Of a stretch of 64,000 nt of DNA, positions 19,890 to 29,460 are shown piece after piece. How positions within the stretch are numbered: the first letter of the stretch is position 1; every line of letters starts with the position of its first letter. Location: positions 1,984,001-2,048,000 of the forward strand of contig NZ_CP039143.1 of NCBI RefSeq assembly GCF_013343215.1. Reading direction: 5' to 3'. The DNA is from Acinetobacter sp. 10FS3-1. GTDB taxonomy: Bacteria > Pseudomonadota > Gammaproteobacteria > Pseudomonadales > Moraxellaceae. The notes below the pieces were generated by a model. The model was not told where the DNA came from, made no database searches, and worked only from the letters and a program-made list of their open reading frames with translations. A program made the position numbers and the translations under genes.

Positions 19890-19942
19890 TTTTTCAAATA
19901 ATGTTAAAAGTTAAGTGAAGTTTTTAATTATATTTTGAACTA

Positions 19943-19975
19943 GAAAAAAAAGAGACCAAGCTGAGAGCTTGGTCT
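19943..19975 (-). terminator. Terminator of the tRNA-Met transcript
   Basis: On the minus strand the stem AGACCAAGCT/AGCTTGGTCT is followed by a long T-run (complement of 19944-19951). It ends the tRNA transcript 7 bp after the mature 3' end. Confidence 0.8.
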
Positions 19976-19981
19976 TTAAAA

Positions 19982-20058
19982 TGGTGGCTATGACGGGACT
20001 TGAACCTGTGACCCCCGCATTATGAGTGCGGTGCTCTAACCAACTGAGCTACATAGCC
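19982..20058 (-). tRNA. tRNA-Met (anticodon CAT, elongator type)
   Basis: This is a 77-nt cloverleaf with the 3' CCA encoded. The acceptor stem GGCTATG pairs with CATAGCC. The D arm contains AGCTCAGTTGGTTAGAGC, the anticodon loop is CTCATAA (CAT), and the T arm contains GGTTCAAGTCC. The sequence is very close to E. coli elongator tRNA-Met: the acceptor starts G-G with a normal first pair, unlike initiator tRNA, and the body does not look like the CAT-anticodon tRNA-Ile2. Confidence 0.95.
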
Positions 20059-20232
20059 ATAAACTGTGTGCGCATTATCGTTAGTTCTACAGTCACCGTC
20101 AAGCATTTTCAAACACAAATGTTCAGTCTTTACGCAAATAAATACTGAACATTTAAACTTTAGCCAAAAAAGTTTTTATACTGTTTAATACATATAGCCA
20201 TAACACCATTTAAGTCATAGAGGCTTTATTCA

Positions 20233-20637
20233 ATGAATAAAATGAAAATCCTTATTCTCCTCCTCAGTCTGGCGAGTCTCCCTGCCTGCCAGATCATTTC
20301 GCCTATTTTTGTTGATTACAATGGAGTGAGACGTGACGTAGCGCAATGGATCAATCATCATCAACTCTTAAGCATGCAGCAAAAACGTGCCTTGGTACAA
20401 TTGAGCAAAGCCCAACAAAAAATCAACCGCTTTGCCGAGTATGATCAGAGCAAACAATGGACCATCACTCAAAAAAATCAGATTGCTTTATATTGTGCCG
20501 GTCGTTCTGTAAGCGAACATAAAATCCAGCAGTTACAAGAGAAGATTCATGGAGATGAAACTGCCATGATTTTACAGCGTTACGAACAGCTTGCGCCCAA
20601 GATCAAACTTGATCTGAATGCCGTGCAATGTGAGTGA
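20233..20637 (+). CDS. Hypothetical small lipoprotein
   Basis: This is a predicted 134-aa lipoprotein. The signal peptide ends in the lipobox LPAC (Cys19). The mature part is alpha-helical and rich in Gln and Lys, with two further Cys (LYCAG and the penultimate residue), so an intramolecular disulphide is possible. I recognise no family. It lies downstream of tRNA-Met and is monocistronic. Confidence 0.65.
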   Translation: MNKMKILILLLSLASLPACQIISPIFVDYNGVRRDVAQWINHHQLLSMQQKRALVQLSKAQQKINRFAEYDQSKQWTITQKNQIALYCAGRSVSEHKIQQLQEKIHGDETAMILQRYEQLAPKIKLDLNAVQCE

Positions 20638-20680
20638 GAGTCGAGTAGCTTCTATTCACTTGCTCTTGAACGCCACAACC

Positions 20681-20694
20681 TTGATCCGGATCAA
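20681..20694 (+). promoter_or_regulatory. Perfect FNR/ANR box upstream of the universal stress gene
   Basis: TTGATCCGGATCAA matches the FNR/ANR/CRP-family consensus TTGAT-N4-ATCAA at every defined base. A -10-like TACATT at 20714-20719 places the box centre near -40, the class II activation position. It is 189 bp upstream of the usp start. Confidence 0.7.
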
Positions 20695-20882
20695 AAATAA
20701 GTGCTGGGGAAAATACATTTTTTTTAAAAATAAGCCTTTAGTCTATTAGACGTTATACCTATGTATTTACTTGGTTTTATTTTTATAAAATACAGGCTAT
20801 GATCAAAGTATAAACAACAATTCGTACCCGTTTTAAGGCGTCACATTTTTATAATACTTTATTTCTCACAAGGAGAATTCTC

Positions 20883-21323
20883 GTGTCATTTGAACATATT
20901 TTAGTACCAATCGACGGCTCAGAAATATCATATGCAGCAGTGGACAAAGCAGTAGAACTTGCCAAAGCCTTTAATAGTAAAGTTACGGTTGTACAAGTAC
21001 TTGCTCTGGATCCTTATATCGCCGCTGAATATATTACAGCCGCACAAACCAATGACCTGATTGAACGTGCCCGTACTTCTATTCTTAAAACGCTGGAAGA
21101 AGCAAAAGCCAGATTCTGTAATGCAGGTTTGGACGTCGAAACTCAACTGCTCGAAGGCCAAGTGATTTATAGTGAAATCGCTAAGGCAGCTCAGTCTTTA
21201 AATGCTGACCTGATCGTGATTGGTTCACATGGCCGTACCGGCTTCAAGAAACTGTTCTTGGGCAGCGTAGCGCAAAGTGTGTTGGGTCAAGCAGATATTC
21301 CGGTGATGGTAGTGCGTAAATAA
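20883..21323 (+). CDS. Universal stress protein, UspA family
   Basis: This is a 146-aa Usp-fold protein. It begins FEHILVPIDGSEIS (strand beta-1 and first ATP-contact Asp) and ends with the ATP-binding signature GSHGRTGFKKLFLGSVAQSVL (G-2x-G-9x-G-S type, about residues 118-138), so it is probably ATP-binding. The start is a GTG behind AAGGAG. Usp proteins aid survival under starvation, oxygen limitation or stationary phase. The FNR/ANR box far upstream suggests induction at low oxygen. Confidence 0.92.
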   Translation: MSFEHILVPIDGSEISYAAVDKAVELAKAFNSKVTVVQVLALDPYIAAEYITAAQTNDLIERARTSILKTLEEAKARFCNAGLDVETQLLEGQVIYSEIAKAAQSLNADLIVIGSHGRTGFKKLFLGSVAQSVLGQADIPVMVVRK

Positions 21324-21337
21324 ATTATTTTTCCTTC

Positions 21338-21372
21338 ATTCCTCATTTTTCCGAAAGTGAGGAATTTTATTT
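21338..21372. terminator. Terminator between usp and the alkyltransferase-like gene
   Basis: The stem ATTCCTCA/TGAGGAAT has a 12-nt loop and is followed by T-rich sequence on the plus strand; the minus strand is also A/T-rich. It separates two convergent genes. Confidence 0.65.
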
Positions 21373-21702
21373 TTAACTCCAGCCATCCCACTGATATTGT
21401 TTTAAATTCACTTTACCCTGATTCACACAAACCCCTTCCTGACTTAACCTAAGCTGCTGAGTATTCTGACCTTCGGCATCCAGTTTGTTTAAGCTTAATT
21501 TTCCTTGCGCATTAATGACACGATACCAAGGTAGATCTGTACCTTCATCCAACTGACTTAATACCTTACCGACCAGACGAGCATGTTTGGCTAAGCCTGC
21601 CAGTTTTGCAATCTGTCCATACGTCGCAACTCTGCCATAAGGAATTTGACTGATTACCGCCAGAATCATCTCCGCCATTTCCCGGCTTGCCTGACTTTTC
21701 AT
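21373..21702 (-). CDS. Alkyltransferase-like (ATL) protein, MGMT family
   Basis: This 109-aa protein has the DNA-binding domain fold of O6-methylguanine-DNA methyltransferase, including IPYGRVATYGQIAKLAG (helix-turn-helix with arginine finger region). The active-site PCHRV motif is replaced by PWYRV, with Trp in place of the acceptor Cys. That substitution defines ATL proteins, which bind O6-alkylguanine and flag it for nucleotide excision repair rather than repairing it directly. The length is normal for ATLs. Confidence 0.9.
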   Translation of the reverse strand: MKSQASREMAEMILAVISQIPYGRVATYGQIAKLAGLAKHARLVGKVLSQLDEGTDLPWYRVINAQGKLSLNKLDAEGQNTQQLRLSQEGVCVNQGKVNLKQYQWDGWS

Positions 21703-21789
21703 GGTATTAGGTGACTCAACAACAATCTCATTTTAATAACACTTCGCAAGTCTTCAAGAGTCAGACTATTCCTGTTGAGCGATGCCATA

Positions 21790-23289
21790 CTAGAAATTAT
21801 CCGGATTTTCCAGACGTTTCACTTCCTGTGCTTTTTCAGGATGATGTACGCTGGTCACGCCATCAGCATCTTTTTGATCAATCAGCACTTCAGGCTGATA
21901 GATGGTAATGGTTTCATTGCCATATTCATCTTCCCCTACGATGTATTTGAACCCCTTACGGTTCAACTTATGGCACATTCGTTGATACCAGCCCTTAAAG
22001 CCTTGAGTCTCTTCATAGGGATTATAATAAAAAGCATTCATGACGGCAGGTAGACCCAAACCACAGACCACCCCTGAAAGTAATACGGCAATAAAAGTAT
22101 AACCCACCAGAATACTGCTATAAGCTTCCAGCTGAGGAATATTGGCAACAGCAAGAATCAGGGCCAGGGAGATCCCGCCACGTACGCCACCCCAAGACAG
22201 AATGGTTAAACTGCCGTTATAGCTTTTCTTGCTTATTTTTGGAAATAAGGCAAAGGCCAGATGATTCGCAGCAAACCGGGTCAGATGCAGAATGATAAAG
22301 GCGACAATTCCACCCAGTACCAGACTAGCACTCAGGTCGAGAATAAAAAGTTCTAGTCCAATTAAAGTAAACAAGAAAGAATTGATAATGCCTTCAACAG
22401 TGTGCCAGAAGTGATTGACATCCTCGATTTCGGCATACGCCAGAATTTCCTTCCATTTATTTCCGACAATCAACCCCCCAATAACACAGGCAATTGGTGC
22501 CGATGCATGAGCCAGCAAAGCAACCAGATAGGAACCACAGGCCAATAAGGCTGTGGTCAAAATTAAAGATTCCATCTCATGCTTGCCACGCAACAAACGT
22601 AAAATGGCTGCACCAAAGATCAGGCCAATTAGCACCGCCACGACAATTTCATAGAACAGGGTCTGTAATACGCCGACCAAGGTAAAGTTTTCGCCCTGTA
22701 AGACATTTAACAAAGTCATGAATAAGGCAATACACATTGCATCATTAAACAGGGATTCGCCTTCCAGTTTCACAATTAAATGATGCGGTGCCCGTACCGA
22801 ACTCAATACACCTTTGATACCAATCGGGTCGGTCGCCCCTAAAGCCGCCCCCAGTAAAAGTAATACCAGCAAATCAACATGCTTGCCAATTAAGAATTGA
22901 TAACCATATAAGAGCGTACCAAACAGGACTGCACAAAATACCAAGGCCAGACTGGCAAGGATTCCTATCGGCCGCCAATGATTTTGCAGATCGGATACCT
23001 TAAACTTCAGTGCCGAAGAAGTTAAAATAAAACAGATTACTCCATTGATCAGAAAATCATAAAAATCAACATTTCGAACTGCCTGCTCGATATTTTCAAT
23101 ATTGATACTGAAAAATGGATTGCCGTGCAAAAGGCTGGCCCCCCATTGCAAGATAAAGACAAAAATTGCCGATACAATCGGAACACCAATCGCCTGAGGA
23201 AAACCTAAAACACGCTTGTTGAACATGGTGGTGGCAATTGACAGCGCAAAAACCACTGTCAAAAGTTGTAGAAAAAAGAAACTTCCCAT
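21790..23289 (-). CDS. Cation/proton antiporter, CPA1 (NhaP-like) family
   Basis: This is a 499-aa inner-membrane protein with about 12 hydrophobic segments and a cytoplasmic tail of about 80 residues. The family features GAALGATDPIGIKGVL (ion-binding Asp in the ATDP motif, about residue 155) and LEGESLFNDAMCIALF (the ND motif) are clear, as is SWGGVRGGISLALIL in the second half. It probably exchanges Na+ or K+ for H+ in pH and salt homeostasis. It is monocistronic, between an ATL gene and an unrelated divergent gene. Confidence 0.9.
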   Translation of the reverse strand: MGSFFFLQLLTVVFALSIATTMFNKRVLGFPQAIGVPIVSAIFVFILQWGASLLHGNPFFSINIENIEQAVRNVDFYDFLINGVICFILTSSALKFKVSDLQNHWRPIGILASLALVFCAVLFGTLLYGYQFLIGKHVDLLVLLLLGAALGATDPIGIKGVLSSVRAPHHLIVKLEGESLFNDAMCIALFMTLLNVLQGENFTLVGVLQTLFYEIVVAVLIGLIFGAAILRLLRGKHEMESLILTTALLACGSYLVALLAHASAPIACVIGGLIVGNKWKEILAYAEIEDVNHFWHTVEGIINSFLFTLIGLELFILDLSASLVLGGIVAFIILHLTRFAANHLAFALFPKISKKSYNGSLTILSWGGVRGGISLALILAVANIPQLEAYSSILVGYTFIAVLLSGVVCGLGLPAVMNAFYYNPYEETQGFKGWYQRMCHKLNRKGFKYIVGEDEYGNETITIYQPEVLIDQKDADGVTSVHHPEKAQEVKRLENPDNF

Positions 23290-23499
23290 TCGGTGTCCTA
23301 AATGATGGCAAAATCAGGCAATACTAGGTCGCGGGTTCACTTGAAATAAAAATTGAAAAAGCAAAATATTTTAACAAAACAAGTTTAATCTGCTTTTATT
23401 GAAAATTGAGTTAAGTTTTTTTGCAATTCTTACAAATGCCGATTTAATATACACCCTAGAACACCTCTTTACTTTCCTTCTGTTTTGAAATCTTCTCCC

Positions 23500-24054
23500 A
23501 TGCATCAAACTGTTAAAACCATCTTTCGCCTGTGTTTTGCTGCGGTTATTTTTATTGTTACGCTTTCCCTTGTTTTGACCTGTTTTATCAAGGTCCGGGA
23601 CATCATGAATGCAGAACAGCACTATCAGCAAGCCACCCCTCTTTCCTTGAAAAGTGATCCTCACACCCAGTACGTGCTGCTGTCCAATAATCAAAAACCG
23701 GACAATACGATTTTTATTTTGATCGCCGGAAATGGTTATATTGCCAAAATCAGTTGTGATCACTATCCGGCTTTATGTACGGATGATTATAATCAGTCGC
23801 ACACCCGTCAGATTCAGACTATTGATTTAATTAAAGCCGGTAATTTTTTCTATATTAAAAATATTCAGTACCGGGAGAGCCGCAGTGGCCAGGTGAGTCA
23901 CTTTAATTACTCTCCGCAGGAGCTACAGCAGTTTTATAAAAATGATATTTACCATTTAAAGTTTATTGTCGTAATCGTGGCTTTATTTGCTTTGGCCGCT
24001 CTATTTGTAAGTCTGAAAATTTTAAGAAACTTCCGACAGTTTCTCAACAAATGA
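23500..24054 (+). CDS. Hypothetical membrane protein with two transmembrane segments
   Basis: This is a protein of about 184 aa with an N-terminal membrane segment (about residues 10-30 after the ATG), an extracytoplasmic domain of about 115 residues containing Cys residues in SCDHYPALC, and a C-terminal membrane segment (FIVVIVALFALAALFVSL) before a basic cytoplasmic end. The start ATG 23500 is used; a TTG at 23485 would add five residues. I recognise no family. It is convergent with ypfJ. Confidence 0.65.
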   Translation: MHQTVKTIFRLCFAAVIFIVTLSLVLTCFIKVRDIMNAEQHYQQATPLSLKSDPHTQYVLLSNNQKPDNTIFILIAGNGYIAKISCDHYPALCTDDYNQSHTRQIQTIDLIKAGNFFYIKNIQYRESRSGQVSHFNYSPQELQQFYKNDIYHLKFIVVIVALFALAALFVSLKILRNFRQFLNK

Positions 24055-24056
24055 AA

Positions 24057-24082
24057 CAAGGGAATCAGCACTCCCTTGCTCT
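24057..24082. terminator. Hairpin between convergent genes
   Basis: CAAGGGA and TCCCTTG form a 7-bp stem with an 8-nt loop directly after the plus-strand stop codon. The flanking T-run is weak, so termination efficiency is uncertain. Confidence 0.45.
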
Positions 24083-24088
24083 TTGTCA

Positions 24089-24991
24089 TTAGATCGCTTG
24101 GTTAAAGGTATCACAGTTGGCCAATTGACCAGATTTCAGACCGGTATTAAACCAGTGTACACGCTGTGCACTGCTACCATGCGTAAAACTATCAGGGATT
24201 ACTTGTCCACGTGCCCGCTTTTGTAAATAGTCATCGCCAATTTTATGTGCTGCGTCCATCGCTTCTTCCACATCTCCTGCCTCAAGAAACTGGGTGCGCT
24301 GCTGATTATGATGCGCCCATACACCCGCCAGGCAATCAGCCTGTAATTCCTGTCGTACTGAAAGCTGATTACCCTCAACTTCACTGCTTTGACGGCGCGC
24401 CTGCTGAACCTGGGAGGAAATACCTAAAATGGTTTGAATATGGTGTCCCACTTCATGAGCCACTACATAGGCTTGGGCAAAGTCGCCCGCCTGATCCGTA
24501 CTAGACAGCTCGGTAGTATTCTGTTCACCACTAATGCCCATCTGGGTACGCATATCTTTAAAGAATGCTGTATCAATATAAACCTTCTGGTCGGCCGGAC
24601 AATAAAATGGTCCCATGGCAGATTGTGCAGTACCACAACCTGAATTCACCACCCCATTAAAAAGCACCAGTTTCGGCGGCACATATTGTTGATTCAGCTG
24701 CTGCTGAAATACCTGATTCCAGGTATCCTCAGTATCGGCCAGCACAGTGCCCACAAAATCTATCGCTTCCTGCTGCTCAGGCGTAGGATGCTCCAAGCCT
24801 TGGGTTTCAGCCGGCTGGGATTGGGAGGTTACTTGCTTGGTGGCTTGATAGGCTTGTTGAGGATCAACACCAAAGAATTTCCATGCCACAAAAGCCACTA
24901 TCAACCCTAAAATACTGATGCCGCCCGCTTTAGCCCCACCACCGCGACGGTCTTCCACATTCGTACTGACACGACGTCCTTTCCAGCGCAT
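24089..24991 (-). CDS. ypfJ: Neutral zinc metallopeptidase YpfJ family
   Basis: This 300-aa predicted membrane-anchored zinc metallopeptidase has the start MRWKGRRVSTNVEDRRGGG, highly typical of the family, then a Gly-rich membrane segment (GGISILGLIVAFVAWKFFG) and a peptidase-like domain with VAHEVGHHIQ (HExxH) and QADCLAGVWAH supplying the third ligand. Start 24991 is chosen on family similarity and an AGGA-type site; the frame runs further upstream without support. Its cellular substrate is not known. It lies just downstream of the DUF808 gene on the same strand. Confidence 0.9.
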   Translation of the reverse strand: MRWKGRRVSTNVEDRRGGGAKAGGISILGLIVAFVAWKFFGVDPQQAYQATKQVTSQSQPAETQGLEHPTPEQQEAIDFVGTVLADTEDTWNQVFQQQLNQQYVPPKLVLFNGVVNSGCGTAQSAMGPFYCPADQKVYIDTAFFKDMRTQMGISGEQNTTELSSTDQAGDFAQAYVVAHEVGHHIQTILGISSQVQQARRQSSEVEGNQLSVRQELQADCLAGVWAHHNQQRTQFLEAGDVEEAMDAAHKIGDDYLQKRARGQVIPDSFTHGSSAQRVHWFNTGLKSGQLANCDTFNQAI

Positions 24992-25041
24992 AGCAATTTT
25001 CCTTTTTTCTAATTCACTGTATATTATCGAATTTATAAGGA

Positions 25042-25968
25042 TTATGCTTGTTTTGATTTGGGCCAAATTTTCTGAATCCCAGCCACCACACCCAGTACAA
25101 CCAAGCCAGCTATAAAGCCAATCACCAAATTAATCAAGGTCGGTGTTAATGCTCCCACAATAGTACCCACCGTTGGAATATGCTCAGCATAATCAACCGA
25201 GCCTTCCATGAAATGATGCAATAAAGGTACCCCGTGACTAATAATGCCGCCACCTACCAAAAACATGGCAATGGTGCCTACAATAGTTAGGGTCTTCATC
25301 AATTTTGGTGCAAAAGCCAATAAGCCACGCCCAATACTTTGCTTTAATGAAGAGGCTTGCTTAGTTAAATACAGCCCTAAATCATCAATTTTGACAATCA
25401 TTGCCACAAAACCATACACACCGACGGTCATCAAAATTGCAATGACTGACAGCACCATCACTTTGGTACCAAAAGTAGCTGTAGCCACTGTTCCTAATGA
25501 AATCACCACAATTTCCGCAGACAAAATAAAATCTGTTCGTACCGCCCCTTTAATTTTGTCTTTTTCAAACGTCACCAGATCGGTTTCTATGGTGGCTAAT
25601 TCTTGGCTAGCAGCTTCTCCGGTTTTGGCTTTTTTGTGCTGTATACTATGCAGGACTTTTTCCACGCCCTCATAACAAAGAAATAAGCCACCTATCATTA
25701 ACAGTGGTGTAATCAGCCAGGGAGCAACTACACTAATCAGCAGGGCAGCAGGAACAAGAATAAGCTTATTGACAAATGAACCTTTGGCAACAGACCACAC
25801 CACCGGAAGTTCACGGTCTGAACGCACCCCACTGACTTGTTGCGCATTGAGAGCTAAATCATCTCCCAACACCCCTGCCGTTTTTTTCGCTGCCATTTTG
25901 CTCATGACAGCCACATCATCCAGGACCGTAGCAATATCATCTAATAATATAAGTAAACTGCTCGCCAT
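25042..25968 (-). CDS. yedI: DUF808 family inner-membrane protein (YedI-like)
   Basis: This is a 308-aa multi-pass membrane protein. The N-terminus [41 protein letters not shown] is the hallmark of the YedI/DUF808 family, and several hydrophobic segments follow. The C-terminus ends in a basic tail. Function is unknown in any organism I am aware of. ypfJ starts about 50 bp downstream, so the two may be cotranscribed. Confidence 0.9.
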   Translation of the reverse strand: MASSLLILLDDIATVLDDVAVMSKMAAKKTAGVLGDDLALNAQQVSGVRSDRELPVVWSVAKGSFVNKLILVPAALLISVVAPWLITPLLMIGGLFLCYEGVEKVLHSIQHKKAKTGEAASQELATIETDLVTFEKDKIKGAVRTDFILSAEIVVISLGTVATATFGTKVMVLSVIAILMTVGVYGFVAMIVKIDDLGLYLTKQASSLKQSIGRGLLAFAPKLMKTLTIVGTIAMFLVGGGIISHGVPLLHHFMEGSVDYAEHIPTVGTIVGALTPTLINLVIGFIAGLVVLGVVAGIQKIWPKSKQA

Positions 25969-26158
25969 ATTTATTATCCTTATCCTATTTCAAATTATTT
26001 TAATCACAATTCTAAAAAAAGATTGTATTCACTTGTTTAATTAATAAGATTTTTTTATTCAGGCTTTTTAGTGGCTGACATTCAAAAACAGAATGCCGTA
26101 CAATATTGCCATTCATTCATATTTAGAAGTCATACTGACTACCCTTTTGGAATAAAAA

Positions 26159-27172
26159 ATGAGTAATCAAGATAATCGTCCAGTGATCCTGACTGGCGAC
26201 CGTCCTACCGGACAACTTCACCTCGGTCACTTTGTCGGTTCATTACGCTCACGTGTCGGCTTGCAAGACTCTCATCACCAGCATTTATTACTCGCTGATG
26301 CTCAAGCTCTGACCGATAATGCAGATAACTTTGAAAAAGTACGCCGCAATATTATTGAAGTCGCAACGGATTATCTGGCAGTCGGGATTGATCCGACCAA
26401 AACCACAATTTGCGTTCAGTCATGCTTACCAGCCTTGAATGAACTGACCATGCTGTATTTAAACTTTGTGACGGTTTCCCGTCTGGAGCGCAACCCGACC
26501 ATTAAAGCTGAAATCCAGCTGCGTGGTTTTGAACGTGATATTCCGGCAGGTTTCCTGTGCTATCCGGTAGCTCAAGCGGCCGATATTACCGCATTTAAGG
26601 CCACTGTCGTTCCAGTCGGTGAAGATCAGATTCCGATGATCGAACAGACCAACGAAATCGTACGTCGTTTGAACCGCCAGATTGGTCATGAACTCTTACC
26701 TGAATGTAAAGCTCTGCTATCCAACATGAGCCGCTTACCAGGTTTTGACGGCAAAGCGAAAATGTCAAAATCTCTGGGCAATACCATTGTGCTGGATGCC
26801 TCAGATAAAGACATTAAAAAAGCCGTAAATGCCATGTATACCGATCCAAACCATCTGCGTATTGAAGATCCAGGCCAAGTGGAAGGTAATATCGTATTTA
26901 CTTATCTGGATGCGTTTGACCCAAATAAAGAAGAACTGGAAGAGTTAAAAGCGCATTATCGTCGTGGTGGCTTGGGCGATGGTACCGTGAAAAAGCGTCT
27001 GGAAGGGATTCTTAAAGAATTGATCGGTCCGATCCGCGAACGCCGGATAGAGCTAGCGAAAGATCCAGATTACATCATGGATATCCTGAAAACCGGTACA
27101 GACAAATGCCGTGATATTACTCAGGCCACACTAGATGAAGTGAAAGCAGGCCTAGGCGTATTCCGTTTCTAA
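26159..27172 (+). CDS. trpS: Tryptophanyl-tRNA synthetase
   Basis: This class I aminoacyl-tRNA synthetase (337 aa) charges tRNA-Trp. The HIGH-type motif is TGQLHLGHFVGS near residues 17-28 and the KMSKS loop is intact (GKAKMSKSLGN, about residue 200). It is the GDRPTG-type TrpRS subgroup. A -10-like TACAAT lies about 55 bp before the ATG. It is monocistronic with a terminator. Confidence 0.97.
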   Translation: MSNQDNRPVILTGDRPTGQLHLGHFVGSLRSRVGLQDSHHQHLLLADAQALTDNADNFEKVRRNIIEVATDYLAVGIDPTKTTICVQSCLPALNELTMLYLNFVTVSRLERNPTIKAEIQLRGFERDIPAGFLCYPVAQAADITAFKATVVPVGEDQIPMIEQTNEIVRRLNRQIGHELLPECKALLSNMSRLPGFDGKAKMSKSLGNTIVLDASDKDIKKAVNAMYTDPNHLRIEDPGQVEGNIVFTYLDAFDPNKEELEELKAHYRRGGLGDGTVKKRLEGILKELIGPIRERRIELAKDPDYIMDILKTGTDKCRDITQATLDEVKAGLGVFRF

Positions 27173-27192
27173 TTCATGCTGCAGGTTGAAAG

Positions 27193-27222
27193 AAAAGCTC
27201 TTCCCCAGGAAGGGCTTTTTTT
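27193..27222 (+). terminator. trpS terminator
   Basis: The stem AAAAGCTCTTCC/GGAAGGGCTTTT (one G-T pair) has a CCA loop and is followed by a T-run. Confidence 0.85.
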
Positions 27223-27394
27223 ACCGCCTAAATCACCACTGAGCTATGGGTTTACCCACATATTCTCCATAATTTTTACCTTATTTAACATCTATTAACA
27301 TGAATACTGATGAGTCATCTCAGGTTGGGCTTTACTATAAATCACATAGAAGGAATCAAGCTTAACTCTCTCCACAGTTAATTTTGGTTTGTTT

Positions 27395-27448
27395 AAAAGG
27401 ACATTCCTTTTTCTACGCAATGACAACCCCAATCATTGCGTTTTTTTT
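27395..27448 (+). terminator. Tandem hairpins with T-run, no gene upstream (orphan terminator)
   Basis: A small hairpin AAAAGGA-CAT-TCCTTTT (27395-27411) is directly followed by a strong one, ACGCAATGA/TCATTGCGT with a 9-nt loop, and seven or more T residues. Since trpS already has its own terminator at 27193-27222, this second terminator implies a separate transcript starting between 27223 and 27395, possibly a small RNA of up to about 200 nt. Confidence 0.6.
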
Positions 27449-27530
27449 GTCTGTTATTTTTATAGGCGTGTATGGGCTAAAAAATTCCGCCCGGTTGGCA
27501 GGATTTTTGAATCTCAAGTCTTAAAAATTA

Positions 27531-27840
27531 ATACTTAAATAAGCCATGCTCCAAAGTAATTTCAATGCTTGAAGATACTCCGCCATCCGGCTATTGGCGT
27601 CAGAATCACCGAGCCAAGTATTCATTTTAAGTGGCAGATCCTGACGAATACAATAGCATGAGATCAAGTGCCTTCATTTCATCATCAAAAGCAAAGGCAG
27701 CATTGTTTTCTGCGCTACGCTCTGACTGGTTGACCTTAGCCAACAAGATGTCCTGATAAACGGTTCATCCGCTCAAAACGAATCTCGGCACCTGCGGAAA
27801 TCATTTTTCAGCTTCACCATAATCGCTCATGTTAATTTTC
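27531..27840 (-). pseudogene. Decayed unidentified gene
   Basis: The minus strand shows protein-like sequence in two frames linked by frameshifts: MSDYGEAEK then a stop, ISAGAEIRFERMNRLSGH in one frame, NQSERSAENNAAFAFDDEM and KALDLMLLY in another, and finally KMNTWLGDSDANSRMAEYL with LQALKLLWSMAYLSINF before a stop. The pieces join into one plausible protein of about 100 aa or its C-terminal part. I cannot name the family. Confidence 0.45.
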
Positions 27841-27885
27841 AGCGATTCAACTGGGGCTTTTTACTCAGGCAACAAGCCCTATTTT

Positions 27886-27918
27886 CAAAAAAAATAACCC
27901 ACGCGAAGGTGGGTTATT
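27886..27918 (-). terminator. lysS terminator
   Basis: The stem AATAACCCAC/GTGGGTTATT has a 6-nt loop, followed on the minus strand by eight T residues. Confidence 0.88.
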
Positions 27919-27933
27919 AGGGTAGATCAGCTA

Positions 27934-29460
27934 TTAATTTTTATGACGCATATGCGGGAATAAAATCACGTCGCGGATACTTGGTGCATTGGCGAACAAC
28001 ATAACCAGACGGTCAATTCCAATCCCTTCACCTGCGGTTGGAGGCAAGCCATATTCCAGCGCTTCAATGAAGTCAGCATCATAGTGCATGGCTTCATCAT
28101 CGCCAGCATCTTTCTCAGCCACCTGTGCCTGGAAGCGTTCTGCCTGGTCAATCGGGTCATTTAACTCCGAGAAACCATTGGCCAGCTCACGACCACCAAT
28201 AAAGAATTCAAAACGGTCTGTAATATGTGGATTATCATCATTACGACGTGCCAATGGAGAGGTTTCCGCTGGATATTCCGTAATAAAGGTCGGCTGACGC
28301 AGTTTAGTTTCAACGGTTTCTTCAAACACAATTGTTTGCAATTTACCCAAACCAAAACCAGGTTTCACCTGCTCTTTTAATTCTTCCTGAACAAATTTTG
28401 CCAAGAACTCACGATCATTGACATTTTCAGGCGTGAATTGCGGATTGTGCTCAAGAATGGCATCGAACATCGAAATTTTCTTGAATGGTCCTTTGAAATT
28501 ATAAACTTCATCACCATAAGGCACATCAGTTGTACCCAGAATATCAATTGCCAGCTTTTCCAGCATTTGTTCGGTTAATTCCATCAGGTCTTTATAATCT
28601 GCATACGCCTGGTAGAATTCAATCATGGTAAATTCCGGATTATGACGTGTCGACACCCCTTCATTACGGAAGTTACGGTTAATTTCAAACACACGCTCAA
28701 AACCACCGACCACCAAACGCTTTAAGTATAGCTCGGGTGCAATACGCAAGAACAGCGGCATATCCAGGGCATTATGATGGGTTTCAAACGGACGTGCAGA
28801 CGCTCCGCCTGGAATCACATGCATCATTGGTGTTTCGACTTCCATATAACGTTTTTCAGTCAGGAAAGCACGAATCCCTGAAACCACCTTGGCCCGAATT
28901 TCAAAGGCTTTACGTGTTTCTTCGTTAACGATCAGGTCAAGATAACGTTTGCGATACTTAACTTCAGTATCATTTAGACCATGAAATTTGTCTGGCAGTG
29001 GACGCAGAGATTTGGTCAATAATTCAAATTGTTCGATATGAACATAGAGATCGCCTTTTCCAGAACGGCCAATATAGCCTTCTACTGCGATGATATCCCC
29101 CAGATCAAGTCCTTTGATGGTGGCCAGTACATCTGCAGATAGCTCTTTACGGGCAACATATAGCTGGATACGACCGGTCATGTCCTGGATCACGATGAAT
29201 GATCCACGGTTTAACATTACACGGCCCGCAACTTTGACATATACCTTTTCACCAGCTTCAATTTCTTCTTTAGATTTATCAGCAAACTGGATTTGCAAAT
29301 CTTGTGCATAATGCTCGCGCTTAAAGGTATTTGGCCACGGACTCTTGCCATTTTCTTGAGCTTGGCTTTCGATTTGCTTTAACTTGGCATGACGCTGTGC
29401 AATTAAATCGTTTTCGGAAATGATTTGTTCAGAAGTCGATTGAGCGTTATTTTGCGTCAT
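27934..29460 (-). CDS. lysS: Lysyl-tRNA synthetase (class II)
   Basis: This class IIb synthetase of 508 aa charges tRNA-Lys. The N-terminal OB-fold anticodon domain (about residues 70-175, with [18 protein letters not shown]) precedes the catalytic core with motif 2 ([23 protein letters not shown] region) and motif 3 ([11 protein letters not shown]). The N-terminus carries a short Gln/Ser extension typical of bacterial LysRS. It is monocistronic with a strong terminator. Confidence 0.97.
   Translation of the reverse strand: MTQNNAQSTSEQIISENDLIAQRHAKLKQIESQAQENGKSPWPNTFKREHYAQDLQIQFADKSKEEIEAGEKVYVKVAGRVMLNRGSFIVIQDMTGRIQLYVARKELSADVLATIKGLDLGDIIAVEGYIGRSGKGDLYVHIEQFELLTKSLRPLPDKFHGLNDTEVKYRKRYLDLIVNEETRKAFEIRAKVVSGIRAFLTEKRYMEVETPMMHVIPGGASARPFETHHNALDMPLFLRIAPELYLKRLVVGGFERVFEINRNFRNEGVSTRHNPEFTMIEFYQAYADYKDLMELTEQMLEKLAIDILGTTDVPYGDEVYNFKGPFKKISMFDAILEHNPQFTPENVNDREFLAKFVQEELKEQVKPGFGLGKLQTIVFEETVETKLRQPTFITEYPAETSPLARRNDDNPHITDRFEFFIGGRELANGFSELNDPIDQAERFQAQVAEKDAGDDEAMHYDADFIEALEYGLPPTAGEGIGIDRLVMLFANAPSIRDVILFPHMRHKN

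Noticed and set aside
27395..27448. Second trpS terminator
   Set aside because: trpS already ends at a strong terminator 170 bp earlier, so the tandem hairpins are more likely to belong to a separate transcript; read-through from trpS remains possible.
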